Positions 7,427 to 16,161 of a DNA stretch of 64,000 nucleotides are shown in pieces. Position 1 is the stretch's first letter, and each line of letters begins with the position of its first letter. Position numbers and translations under genes: made by a program. This stretch comes from Aegicerativicinus sediminis (GTDB lineage Bacteria > Bacteroidota > Bacteroidia > Flavobacteriales > Flavobacteriaceae): NCBI RefSeq assembly GCF_015476115.1, contig NZ_CP064295.1:1544001-1608000 (forward strand), given 5' to 3'. Under the pieces are notes generated by a model. It was not told the DNA's origin. It saw only the letters and a list, made by a program, of their open reading frames with translations, and did not search any database.

Positions 7427-10400
7427 AATGACTAAGATATTTGTAGAAAGTCTACAAACGGGTTATGTTGACAGAACAATTTTGTCTCGTGAAGACTATC
7501 AGCCTGAATTACTTGTTAATCAAAAAGAACCTCCAAAAAAAGTTCTATCTACAATCTTAAATGAACTTGAGAATTGCAATCAATTTTTTATCTCGGTCGC
7601 ATTTGTCACTACGAGCGGTGTTGCAACTATTATTAACAAACTAAAGGAGTTAGAAAACCGGCAAGTAAATGGTAAAATTTTAGTTTCTCAATATTTAAAT
7701 TTCACACAACCGGAAGCATTAAAAAAATTAGTGAGGTTTAAAAACATAGAATTAAAAATTGCTACAACAGGAAATGTACATTCCAAGGGCTATATTTTTA
7801 AGAATAAAGAGCATTATAACTTGATTGTTGGGAGCAGTAATTTGACTGCTCAAGCATTGACAACAAATAAGGAATGGAACATTAAAGTTTCTGCTTTAGA
7901 TGAAAGCGGCATTGTAGAAAAAGTTCTCAATGAATTTAATTTAGATTTCGAGAGAGGGGTTGCTGTTGATCAAGAATTTTTATATGAATACGAAAAAGTA
8001 TATAAGGAGCAATTTCTCGGTAGCAATAAGTATCTAGAAGAAACAATTGAAATTACTGAAAATGTAAAGCCAAACAGCATGCAGTCGGAGGCCCTACAAA
8101 ATCTAAAAAATTTACGGGCCCGTAATAAAAATAAAGCCTTAATAATTTCTGCTACTGGAACTGGAAAGACATATTTGTCAGCTTTTGATGCATGGGCATT
8201 TAATCCTAAAAGATTATTGTTTGTAGTCCATCGGTTGACTATAGCTCAAGATGCAAAAAAGACTTTTCAAAACGTTTTTGGAAGTACAAAATCTATGGGT
8301 GTTTATTCTGGCAGCCAACTAGAAACCCATTGTGAATTTCTATTTACAACAATTCAAACTATTTCAAAGGTTTCCCATTTAGAAAACTTCTCCCCGAGGC
8401 ACTTCGATTATATAATTATTGATGAAACTCATCGGTCAGGAGCAGATTCGTATTTACGGTTATTGGAATACTTTCAGCCAACATTCTTACTGGGCATGAC
8501 TGCTACACCTGAAAGGACCGACGGTAATGATATATTTAGCCTTTTTGACCATAATATTGCTTATGAGATTAGATTAAGTAGAGCTATGGAAGAGGAAATG
8601 CTCAGCTCATTTCACTATTATGGAGTTACTGATTTATTAATTGATGACGAAGAAGTTGATAATAAAACGGATTTCAATCTTTTAACCTCTGAAGAGAGGA
8701 TTAAGAACATAATTGAGTATGCAGAATTCTATGGGAGTGATAATGGAATAACCAGAGGGCTAATTTTTTGTTCAAGAAAAGAGGAAGCAATTAAGCTATC
8801 CACTTTATTTAATTTAAGAGGATTTAAAACCGTAGCATTAACAGGAAATAATAAGGAAGATGAGCGTGTTGACGCGATTAGGAAATTGGAGACAGATGTT
8901 TTAAGTGAGAAATTGGACTATATCTTTACAGTTGATATTTTTAATGAGGGTATTGATATACCTAAAGTCAATCAAATAATTATGCTTCGCCCAACATCTT
9001 CTGCGATAATATTCATTCAGCAATTAGGGAGAGGCCTCAGAAAAGTTGAAGGGAAAGGCTACTTAACTGTTATAGATTTTATTGGAAATTATGAGAATAA
9101 CTATCTAATCCCTATCGCGCTATACGGTGATACTTCATATAATAAAGACTCATTAAGAAAATTAATTAATGAAGGAAGTACAATGATTCCCGGAGCATCA
9201 ACCATAAATTTTGATGAAATAACAAAAGAGAAAATTTTTCAATCAATCGATTCTGCTAACATGCAGTTGTTTGCCGATTTAAAAAAGGATTACAATCTTT
9301 TGAAATTCAAATTAGGTAGAATACCAATGATGATGGATTTCATTGAACATGGCTCAAGAGATCCGTTTCTGTACGTGAATTATTCCAATTCATATTACAA
9401 TTTCATTTTAAAGGTCGAAAGCGATTACGTCTCAGAGTTATCAGATAAAGAGATAAAGCTTTTAGAGTTGTTTGCAAAAGAGATTAATAATTCTAAGAGA
9501 GTTGAAGAAAGCATAATAATGAAATTTTTAGTTCAATCAGGAGAGTTAACCATTAGTCGACTGAAACACTATGTTCTTCAAGAATATGGACATCATCTTT
9601 CTGATAAAACTATCGAATCCTGTGTGGCCAATTTGAATTTTGAATTCATAAGAGAAAAAAATAAAGGGAAAATGCTTCCGGCAAAAGAAATTTACGATTT
9701 GGATGTATTGTTTTTAGAGGACGAAGAATTCTTTTTGACAAATGAGGTTAAAAAATATTTAAAGAATGAAATATTTAAAGAATTTTTAATGGATTCAATA
9801 AATTATTCAATTCATGAATACAATAAATTGTTTGACCCTAAACATTGGTACAATGGTTTTGTGCTTTACAGAAAGTATTCGCGAAAAGATGTTTTCAGGA
9901 TTTTAAATTTTAACGAAAATCCGGTAGCTCAAAACGTGGGCGGATATTTGGTAAGTCCTGATAATACCCATTGCCCAATATTTGTTAATTACCACAAAGA
10001 GGAACATATTTCTGAATCAACAAAATATGAAGATGAATTCGTCAATAATAGGGAGTTTAGTTGGATGTCAAAATCTAATAGGACAATTCAAAGTAATGAT
10101 GTTCAATCCATATTAGGCCAAAGGGGGCCAATTCGTTTACCTCTTTTTATCAAAAAGACTAATGACGAAGGAATGGATTTTTATTATATGGGAGATGTAA
10201 CTCCAGAATTGGCTAAAACGGAACAGACAACCATAAATAATGATAAGGGGAGGGAACTTCCTGTAGTAAAAATTCTTTTTAAATTATCGCCTCCTGTTAG
10301 CTTTAACATGTTCAAATATTTAAATGAAAAGGAGTTTTTGCAAAATACTATTACTGATAAAAAAGAATTGCAAACAGAAAGTATTACACTTACTCAACCC

Positions 10401-10886
10401 GAAATTCAAGGAGAAATACAATTTCCAATAGAAGAAACCAAACTTAAAAACCCAATTCCCTTATATAATTTTTATGCTGCAGCAGGAACTTTTAGTGAGA
10501 TGCAATCTGAAAAAGATTTTTCTTTAATAGAAGGCCCTCAAGGCGTTCGCTCTAATCAGGGATATTTTGCTTGTAAAATCATTGGAGAGTCGATGAATAA
10601 AGTAATTCCTAATGGTGCCATTTGCTTATTTAAACAATATTCTGGTGGAAGCAGAAATGGTAAAATAGTTTTAGTTGAAAACATGGATATTCAAGATCAA
10701 GATTTTAATTCTGCTTTTACCATTAAAACTTACTCAAGCGAAAAAATAATAACAGATGACTTTTGGTCACACACAGCTATAATACTAAAGCCGAATTCTT
10801 ATGATAAGTCTTATAAGGACATAATTATTGATGAAGACGGTGCCGAAAGGATGAGAATTGTTGGCGAGTTCGTGAAAGTTTTATAA
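7419..10886 (+). CDS. PLD nuclease-SF2 helicase-DUF3427-S24 fusion, probable defence protein
   Basis: A 1155-residue multidomain protein. Residues about 30-180 are a phospholipase-D/HKD nuclease domain (HSKGYIF near 121, then GSSNLT). A superfamily II helicase follows: Walker A ATGTGKT near 246, DETH near 335, TATPERTD near 360 and motif VI QQLGRGLRK near 534. Residues about 600-1000 match DUF3427, with the GGYLVSP and PIFVNYHKEEH landmarks. The C-terminal 150 residues look like a LexA/UmuD (S24) domain: GESM near 1056 gives the Ser and TIKTY near 1101 the Lys. PLD-helicase-DUF3427 proteins are known from restriction-like and defence loci; the terminal S24 unit is the unusual part and suggests control by self-cleavage or DNA damage. 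It overlaps the NUDIX gene by 8 bases. Confidence 0.88.
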   Translation: MDEMTKIFVESLQTGYVDRTILSREDYQPELLVNQKEPPKKVLSTILNELENCNQFFISVAFVTTSGVATIINKLKELENRQVNGKILVSQYLNFTQPEALKKLVRFKNIELKIATTGNVHSKGYIFKNKEHYNLIVGSSNLTAQALTTNKEWNIKVSALDESGIVEKVLNEFNLDFERGVAVDQEFLYEYEKVYKEQFLGSNKYLEETIEITENVKPNSMQSEALQNLKNLRARNKNKALIISATGTGKTYLSAFDAWAFNPKRLLFVVHRLTIAQDAKKTFQNVFGSTKSMGVYSGSQLETHCEFLFTTIQTISKVSHLENFSPRHFDYIIIDETHRSGADSYLRLLEYFQPTFLLGMTATPERTDGNDIFSLFDHNIAYEIRLSRAMEEEMLSSFHYYGVTDLLIDDEEVDNKTDFNLLTSEERIKNIIEYAEFYGSDNGITRGLIFCSRKEEAIKLSTLFNLRGFKTVALTGNNKEDERVDAIRKLETDVLSEKLDYIFTVDIFNEGIDIPKVNQIIMLRPTSSAIIFIQQLGRGLRKVEGKGYLTVIDFIGNYENNYLIPIALYGDTSYNKDSLRKLINEGSTMIPGASTINFDEITKEKIFQSIDSANMQLFADLKKDYNLLKFKLGRIPMMMDFIEHGSRDPFLYVNYSNSYYNFILKVESDYVSELSDKEIKLLELFAKEINNSKRVEESIIMKFLVQSGELTISRLKHYVLQEYGHHLSDKTIESCVANLNFEFIREKNKGKMLPAKEIYDLDVLFLEDEEFFLTNEVKKYLKNEIFKEFLMDSINYSIHEYNKLFDPKHWYNGFVLYRKYSRKDVFRILNFNENPVAQNVGGYLVSPDNTHCPIFVNYHKEEHISESTKYEDEFVNNREFSWMSKSNRTIQSNDVQSILGQRGPIRLPLFIKKTNDEGMDFYYMGDVTPELAKTEQTTINNDKGRELPVVKILFKLSPPVSFNMFKYLNEKEFLQNTITDKKELQTESITLTQPEIQGEIQFPIEETKLKNPIPLYNFYAAAGTFSEMQSEKDFSLIEGPQGVRSNQGYFACKIIGESMNKVIPNGAICLFKQYSGGSRNGKIVLVENMDIQDQDFNSAFTIKTYSSEKIITDDFWSHTAIILKPNSYDKSYKDIIIDEDGAERMRIVGEFVKVL

Positions 10887-10917
10887 ATGATAAACTCAAG
10901 ATCACTTAATATTTAAT

Positions 10918-11997
10918 TTAAACTACCTTTTTTAAATGCTCTAAATACTCACAAATTTTCTGAACTTCCGCATCTGAGAAAATAGGATCAAACCATTGTA
11001 CATAACTATTTAATTCGTGTAGTGATAAAATTTTAGCATACCCCGACTCTTCAGGCAGTCTATTGTTTATCATAACCACAACATTCCTAATTGGGATTTT
11101 TCTTTTAGGCAATTTACTATTATAGATTCGAACTCTTGAGTTGCCAGATGGTGCATTTAACAAAATAAACATGGCGAAATTAGTCCTTTCAATTTGGTCT
11201 ATTGGGGAACGCATTTCTGGATTTTGCAATGTGGCGGCACTCCAATTCTTAGTCTCTATATTAAAAACCCCAGAATTAGTAACTAGCAAATGGTCTATCT
11301 GAATGCTAAAAATTCTATCCTTTTCGCTCCTATTGTAAATAGGACGTCTGAATTTTAAGCTATAATCATTAAAAAGAATATAGTTATCAGGGAGTTTCTT
11401 AATTTCTTTTACCACTCTGCTTTCACCAATGGCACCAGCAATTTTAGGATATAACCTGTTGATAATCTGCTGTGTCTGGTCCAGTGCTTTAGTTTTTGGG
11501 CTGAGGCGTTCACCAATAATTTTTTCCCGGCTATGAACGAATTTTTCAATTTTAGCTTCTGTAGTGTTCAGTTTCTTATTTAGGAATATTGTTCGTAACT
11601 GAATTATACGATTCATGTTAGTGGCTATAAAACTTCTTTTGAAAAAATAGTAGGATCCTACCAAAAATCGATTCGCCTTATCAAAATAATCTTCATCTAC
11701 AGGTTCGATGATATAGTGCCTCATATCTATAGATGCCATATGTTTAAGAAGTATTTCAGCCACTCTATTTTTTTTGACATGCATTGAAGTCTTTAGCTTT
11801 ATGCTATATTTTTTTAAGTTGACCAACTCATTTTCAAATTCTCTCTCGACATCACTTATAATTTCTTGGCGCCTAACTATGTAATCCCTTTTAAACTCTT
11901 CAACCTTTTCCAGACTGTCTAGCTGGTAAAATCCATATCGGTTTAATTCTCTTTTAAGTTGCTTAAGGGTTTCTATTTCTCCTTTGATGAGGGCCAT
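10918..11997 (-). CDS. NERD-domain protein (nuclease-related) with coiled-coil N-terminus
   Basis: A 359-residue protein. A TTG 18 codons upstream would extend it, but the ATG at 11997 is preferred because the extra codons fall on a perfect palindrome that looks like a regulatory site. Residues about 5-165 are charged, helical and probably coiled coil. A NERD domain follows: IGESRVVKEIKKLP, then IDHLLVTNSGVFNIETKNW, with the D and ExK arrangement of the PD-(D/E)xK-like nuclease fold. NERD proteins are associated with DNA processing and mobile regions. It is convergent with the helicase fusion, leaving only 31 bases between stops. No signal peptide is seen. Confidence 0.8.
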   Translation of the reverse strand: MALIKGEIETLKQLKRELNRYGFYQLDSLEKVEEFKRDYIVRRQEIISDVEREFENELVNLKKYSIKLKTSMHVKKNRVAEILLKHMASIDMRHYIIEPVDEDYFDKANRFLVGSYYFFKRSFIATNMNRIIQLRTIFLNKKLNTTEAKIEKFVHSREKIIGERLSPKTKALDQTQQIINRLYPKIAGAIGESRVVKEIKKLPDNYILFNDYSLKFRRPIYNRSEKDRIFSIQIDHLLVTNSGVFNIETKNWSAATLQNPEMRSPIDQIERTNFAMFILLNAPSGNSRVRIYNSKLPKRKIPIRNVVVMINNRLPEESGYAKILSLHELNSYVQWFDPIFSDAEVQKICEYLEHLKKVV

Positions 11998-12000
11998 TGA

Positions 12001-12026
12001 ATTATTTTCACTGAAGTGAAAATAAT
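12001..12026. promoter_or_regulatory. Perfect 12-bp palindrome upstream of NERD gene
   Basis: ATTATTTTCACT and AGTGAAAATAAT are exact reverse complements separated by two bases. The site ends 4 bases before the preferred ATG (11997) on the minus strand. A symmetric site of this length at a start codon could bind a dimeric repressor or fold into an RNA hairpin that hides the start. If translation begins at the upstream TTG, the palindrome is instead inside the coding region. Confidence 0.55.
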
Positions 12027-12103
12027 CACTTCTAATTTCTTTTTCAAGCAATTAGGTGAGACATTTTTGGAGTCAACTTTATTCAATCTATGATATAAAA
12101 GGA

Positions 12104-12142
12104 ATGCTAAAACCATAAAATTGGTTGATGGTTTTGCAGCAT
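12104..12142. terminator. Long imperfect inverted repeat, weak terminator candidate
   Basis: ATGCTAAAACCAT pairs with ATGGTTTTGCAGCAT with a two-base bulge around an 11-base loop. It lies between two leftward genes, just after the small membrane protein gene (12174-12434). Read on the minus strand it is followed only by a weak T-rich stretch, so termination is uncertain; it might instead be a regulatory hairpin. Confidence 0.4.
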
Positions 12143-12173
12143 CAATAGGATAGATTAATAATCAATTAGAAAT

Positions 12174-12434
12174 TTATCTCTCCTTCCGTTCCTTCAACTT
12201 TTGAAAAATACCACGTAAGGAAGCAATCGTAATAATTAGAAATGCCACTCCCAAAACACAAAGTGTAGCTACTGCAATCACACCCTTTATATGTTCAGAT
12301 CTTGGGATGTTCGGGTTGGGTTCGCCAAACATATGGGCTATCCCAAATACTAAACCAAAAAAGCTTACAAAACCAGAAAAAAGGGTGATAAGGATGTTAA
12401 CTGCGATGGGAGCTTTTAATGTTGGAAATTTCAT
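12174..12434 (-). CDS. Small two-pass membrane protein, unknown function
   Basis: An 86-residue protein with two transmembrane helices (about residues 10-32 and 50-72) and a strongly basic C-terminal tail ending KLKERKER, which should face the cytoplasm. The loop between them contains a Pro-rich segment (EPNPNIPRS). No family is recognised. It is a single gene with untranslated space on both sides. Confidence 0.65.
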   Translation of the reverse strand: MKFPTLKAPIAVNILITLFSGFVSFFGLVFGIAHMFGEPNPNIPRSEHIKGVIAVATLCVLGVAFLIITIASLRGIFQKLKERKER

Positions 12435-12605
12435 CGTTGGGTGTATTAAAAGCAGATTTTACCTTGTTCCATACGAAAAACACGATAGGCTCAACTTAGA
12501 CCCAGGAATATAGCTTTAAGTTAATAAAAATAACTGGTTTTTAAAAGAGCAGATTTTCCTTCATGTCATACTGAGGCTATGGTTAATGACGAAACGGATT
12601 AATAA

Positions 12606-12956
12606 TTAGTTGCTCAAATTATTCCAGTCAAAATTTAAACAAGCCGTACTTAAAGGCGCTTTAATATAACCTGAAACATTGCCGTACCTACCTCTAATGT
12701 TTTCCACATAAATACAGTCCTCCCCACTAGATTCCAACAGATTCTCTAGGCGGGTTAATTCATCTGGACCGGTAGAAATTAATTCGCGGCAACCTTCGGC
12801 TTCGTCATTGCAGTCGCAATCGGTATACACCCAATTGAAGATTGAACAGTCGTCACTCTCGGTTGGATTGTCCACAACACTACAGCCTAGGAGAACTAAA
12901 CCAAAAACGAAACACATTAGGGCGAAACTGGTGGCAATTGTTACTTTCATTGACAT
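12606..12956 (-). CDS. Small cysteine-rich lipoprotein, unknown function
   Basis: A 116-residue lipoprotein. The signal peptide ends in a lipobox LLGC near residue 25. The mature part has several further cysteines (DDCS, TDCDC, EGCR, EDCI, TACL) that could form disulfides. It would be anchored in the outer or inner membrane facing the periplasm. ATG codons at 12956 and 12950 are both possible starts. No domain is recognised and it has no operon partner. Confidence 0.7.
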   Translation of the reverse strand: MSMKVTIATSFALMCFVFGLVLLGCSVVDNPTESDDCSIFNWVYTDCDCNDEAEGCRELISTGPDELTRLENLLESSGEDCIYVENIRGRYGNVSGYIKAPLSTACLNFDWNNLSN

Positions 12957-13193
12957 TTAAAATTTGGTTTCTTTAAAATTAGGGCTTAAACCCATTATTG
13001 AGGTCCGAGATTTTAAACTGTGGAAGAATTAGGACAATGAACTTTACTCTAAGATAGTCAATTTCAACATTCGGGTTTCTCTGAGTTTCTGGTTTGCCCG
13101 TAAATTAATAGGCGTATTATTCTTTGCATATAAGGCAATATGATCGCCATAGACTTCTTAGTTTTAAAGATTCAACAATTAAAAGTATTCGTC

Positions 13194-13535
13194 ATGGCAA
13201 CTAACGACAAGGATAAAAACAAGGAAGAAAAAGATAGAAATCCAGGAGAAGGAACCTTTACGCGGGATACTAGAGAACGGAATCAAGATTTTAGCAATGA
13301 GCAAGATCCAAATGCTGATGAGGGCAAGGAAACGGATGAGCATGTGGACAAGAGTTCCGGAAATCTATCGGATCAATACCATTCTGTTACCGAAACAGGT
13401 GAGTTCCAAGAAAAACAAAATGAAGAAATGGAAAAAAAGGCCCATCGCGGCAAGGAATATTATGATCAAGGCGCCCACCAGCCTTCAGCCAGTGATATGA
13501 AAAAAGTGGATAAAGAAAACAAGGAGAAGGAGTAA
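13194..13535 (+). CDS. Highly hydrophilic, probably disordered protein
   Basis: A 113-residue protein made almost entirely of charged and polar residues (Lys, Glu, Asp, Asn, Gln), with no hydrophobic core visible. The ATG at 13194 begins MATNDKDKNKEEKD. An ATG 18 codons upstream would add a hydrophobic stretch and is less likely. Such proteins in Bacteroidota resemble stress-associated hydrophilins, but nothing specific is identified. It converges with the next gene, with only 20 bases between stops. Confidence 0.65.
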   Translation: MATNDKDKNKEEKDRNPGEGTFTRDTRERNQDFSNEQDPNADEGKETDEHVDKSSGNLSDQYHSVTETGEFQEKQNEEMEKKAHRGKEYYDQGAHQPSASDMKKVDKENKEKE

Positions 13536-13555
13536 ATCCAACTTCATCTTCAATA

Positions 13556-14167
13556 TTAAACCATTTCCTGTTTTATGGGGTTTGGGTAAACAATCAGGGC
13601 CAATATAGATATTCCGGTCAATACCATAAAGGCAATCTCTAATTTAGACATCAACGAATTCATGCCTAAGGTTTGGTTGGATAAATGGGTCATTTGACCA
13701 CTTTCCTCCAATTGTATTTCAGCAAGACCATCTAGCAGCATTTTTATTTCCTGAAGTTTATGCAGTGTAGGGGCATTGTTTGAACCACTGTCTGCTAATT
13801 CTCCCATTTTTTTAAGGTCTAGAATACTGCCATGCAATTCCTCTAGTAGATTTGACTCTTTTGCGGTTAGTTCCGTTGCCTTAAAATCGATGAGGATTTG
13901 CTCAACTTCCTTATTATGAGTATCGTCCACTTTGTTGTAATCACCTTTTATAATGACCAATTCCCTATCGTGGAACATGTTGTTTAAGCGATAAATATAG
14001 TCCTGAACCACAACCCTGTCCTTAAATACAGAGTTCACCGTATGTTGAACGGTTTTAAAATGCCTTCTATCTAACAAGTTAGAGCCTAATAACAATACAA
14101 ATGCCATTCCCAGGATGAGGGTTAGCTCAATTCTTTTACTTAAAGACGTTTTTTTGAACATGGGCAT
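13556..14167 (-). CDS. Four-helix-bundle sensor-like membrane protein without output domain
   Basis: A 203-residue protein with a transmembrane helix near residues 14-32, a periplasmic all-helical section of about 140 residues and a second transmembrane helix near 178-196, then a short tail. This is the layout of the four-helix-bundle sensory module of chemoreceptors (MCP-type), but no HAMP, kinase or methyl-accepting domain follows. It may signal through a partner or be a structural membrane protein. It follows the 14283-14645 gene on the same strand, separated by a terminator-like hairpin. Confidence 0.65.
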   Translation of the reverse strand: MPMFKKTSLSKRIELTLILGMAFVLLLGSNLLDRRHFKTVQHTVNSVFKDRVVVQDYIYRLNNMFHDRELVIIKGDYNKVDDTHNKEVEQILIDFKATELTAKESNLLEELHGSILDLKKMGELADSGSNNAPTLHKLQEIKMLLDGLAEIQLEESGQMTHLSNQTLGMNSLMSKLEIAFMVLTGISILALIVYPNPIKQEMV

Positions 14168-14219
14168 TACTTTTAGTGAACTATATTAATGTCTTATAAT
14201 AGGTTTGGTTTAAAAAGAA

Positions 14220-14264
14220 AATCGCCTGGCCAATTTTATCGGAAATGTTTTACGGACCAGGCAG
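14220..14264 (-). terminator. Terminator hairpin after the 14283-14645 gene
   Basis: On the minus strand GCCTGG and CCAGGC form the stem closing a loop of about 27 bases, followed by a T-rich run (GATTTTCTTTTT). It lies just downstream of the 120-codon gene and before the start of the four-helix-bundle gene. Confidence 0.5.
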
Positions 14265-14282
14265 ATTTTACCAACCTATGTA

Positions 14283-14645
14283 TTAATCAACTTTCAATTC
14301 ACCTGAGTTTAAGGCTTGCTCAATATTAGCACTCACAACGGTATGACTTCTGAAAAAACGCATACCATTGGCACGCTTAATTTTAACTTCCGTCCTTCCA
14401 TCCGCTTTCTCTTTTACTGAGGTCACTACAACCTTTTTGCCTTCCAAGTTGTTATAATTGGCTATACCGCCACCTTTTATTATAAAATTTGCACGTGGGA
14501 AATTGATATGTTTGTATGTATTGGTTTCTGGCTTTCCGATTTCAAAAGTATCACCCACCTTTACTTCAGTAGTGTTTTGTTCTGTACTTGCTTGGGCACC
14601 TAACATGCCTAACGAAAATAGTAGGACAATGATATAATTTCTCAT
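14283..14645 (-). CDS. Small exported protein under a sigma-54 promoter, unknown function
   Basis: A 120-residue protein with a clear signal peptide (about 1-19, ending GAQAS). The mature region is basic and beta-rich, with the landmarks KVGDTFEIGKP and FPRANFIIKGGG, and no cysteine. I recognise no named family. It is preceded by an excellent sigma-54 promoter and lies next to an NtrC-type activator gene, so it is probably a target of that activator. The periplasm is the likely site. Confidence 0.75.
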   Translation of the reverse strand: MRNYIIVLLFSLGMLGAQASTEQNTTEVKVGDTFEIGKPETNTYKHINFPRANFIIKGGGIANYNNLEGKKVVVTSVKEKADGRTEVKIKRANGMRFFRSHTVVSANIEQALNSGELKVD

Positions 14646-14687
14646 AAGGATTGTATTTAAGGGTTAATTTTTAGTTTCACCTACTAT

Positions 14688-14703
14688 GGCAATTGCTGTA
14701 CCA
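14688..14703 (-). promoter_or_regulatory. Sigma-54 (RpoN) promoter
   Basis: Read on the minus strand the sequence is TGGTACAGCAATTGCC: a -24 TGG element and a -12 TTGC element with the exact spacing of the RpoN consensus (TGGCAC-N5-TTGC). Transcription would start near 14676, about 30 bases before the ATG at 14645. The neighbouring gene encodes an AAA+ activator with the GAFTGA loop that contacts RpoN. Confidence 0.75.
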
Positions 14704-14833
14704 TAAATTGATAACCTTAGATAGTATTCATGTAACATACTATAAATGAGAAATATAAAAATTGTAATCTTGAAATGAGGGTGAATTGATACTGGGGAAA
14801 TTCTCCCCGATTAGGGAAAAAATACCCAATTGA

Positions 14834-16159
14834 CTATTTCAATTTGTCGCGTAAGGTTTTGCGATCGATTTGAAGAATTTCCGCGGCTTTTGTCTTGTTC
14901 CCTTCGGTATGGATAAGCACCTTTTTTACATAGTTTTTTTCCATTTCACGAAGGGATAGAAACCCCTCTTCGGGGAAGTGTATCTGGAATTTAAGGAAAT
15001 CTGGTAAGTCTTTCACTTTAATGATGCCATCAGACATGATCACGGCCCTTTGTATGGTATTTTCCAACTCTCTTATATTTCCGGGCCAATGATAGCGTTG
15101 CAATACCTCCAAGGCTTCGGGTGAAATGCGCAATAAACGATCTCTATATTCTATGCCATATTTTTTAATAAATTTTTCAACCAACAATGGGATATCAGAT
15201 TTTCGCTCCCTTAGGGGTGGCACATTGATTTCCACAACGGTAAGGCGATAAAATAGGTCTTCGCGAAAGGTTTTTTTCTGGATTTCTTCAGACAAATCAC
15301 TATTTGTAGCGGCGATGATGCGTATATCTACTTTTTCCGCCTTTTGGGATCCCAATTTTGTTATTTCCTTTTCCTGTAATGCACGTAGCAATTTTGCTTG
15401 TACGGCTAGGGAAGCCAATCCTATCTCATCGAGGAATAGGGTACCACCCTGTGCGGCTTGGAAGAACCCATTACGGTTTTCGTGTGCACCCGTAAACGCT
15501 CCTTTTTTATATCCGAACAGTTCCGCTTCTTGCAAATTTTCAGGAATGGCACCGCAATTTACCGCTATAAAAGGGGCGTTTGAGAATTTGCCTGAATAAT
15601 GGATTGCCCTGGCCACCAATTCCTTACCCGTACCACTTTCGCCCTTTACCAATACTGTAGCCTTGTTGTCCTTAACCCGATCAATGATATTGGTAACCTT
15701 ATGAAATGCTTCCGATTCACCCACCATATCCCCATAAACAGCATTTGCTGAATTAATCCTAGGCGATTTTTTATCCCTGCGTTGTTGGCCATGGGCGAAG
15801 GCCTTTACAATGGCCTGTTTTAGTTCTACCTTTGTAAAAGGTTTGGTGAGATAGTCAACGGCACCAGATTTAAAGGTCGCCAAGGCATCGTCTACCGATG
15901 GGTAGCCTGTAACTACCAATTTTGGCATGTCGGGATAATGTTCGTTGGTGAATTTCAACAGTTGCAGCCCATCAACCTCCGGCATCTGTATATCCGTTAT
16001 AAGCAGATCGATAAAGGTGTCCTTTAAAATGAAAATCGCTTCCTTTACGGATACCGCCTTAAAGGCATGATACTCCATAGACTTCAGGTGTCTTTGTAAC
16101 AGTTCAAGGATAGATATATCGTCATCTACAATTAGAATGTTCTCTCTGTGTAATGCCAT
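14834..16159 (-). CDS. NtrC-family sigma-54-dependent response regulator
   Basis: A 441-residue transcription activator. Residues 1-120 are a receiver domain with acidic pocket IVDDD and phospho-acceptor Asp in LLITDIQMPEVDG. The central AAA+ domain has Walker A GESGTGKE, the sigma-54 contact loop GAFTGA and Walker B GTLFLDEIG. The C-terminus is a Fis-type helix-turn-helix (GNKTKAAEILQIDRKTLRDK). It is encoded 2 bases after its partner kinase, on the same strand. Its most visible likely target is the small exported protein next door, which has a sigma-54 promoter. Confidence 0.95.
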   Translation of the reverse strand: MALHRENILIVDDDISILELLQRHLKSMEYHAFKAVSVKEAIFILKDTFIDLLITDIQMPEVDGLQLLKFTNEHYPDMPKLVVTGYPSVDDALATFKSGAVDYLTKPFTKVELKQAIVKAFAHGQQRRDKKSPRINSANAVYGDMVGESEAFHKVTNIIDRVKDNKATVLVKGESGTGKELVARAIHYSGKFSNAPFIAVNCGAIPENLQEAELFGYKKGAFTGAHENRNGFFQAAQGGTLFLDEIGLASLAVQAKLLRALQEKEITKLGSQKAEKVDIRIIAATNSDLSEEIQKKTFREDLFYRLTVVEINVPPLRERKSDIPLLVEKFIKKYGIEYRDRLLRISPEALEVLQRYHWPGNIRELENTIQRAVIMSDGIIKVKDLPDFLKFQIHFPEEGFLSLREMEKNYVKKVLIHTEGNKTKAAEILQIDRKTLRDKLK

Positions 16160-16161
16160 AA

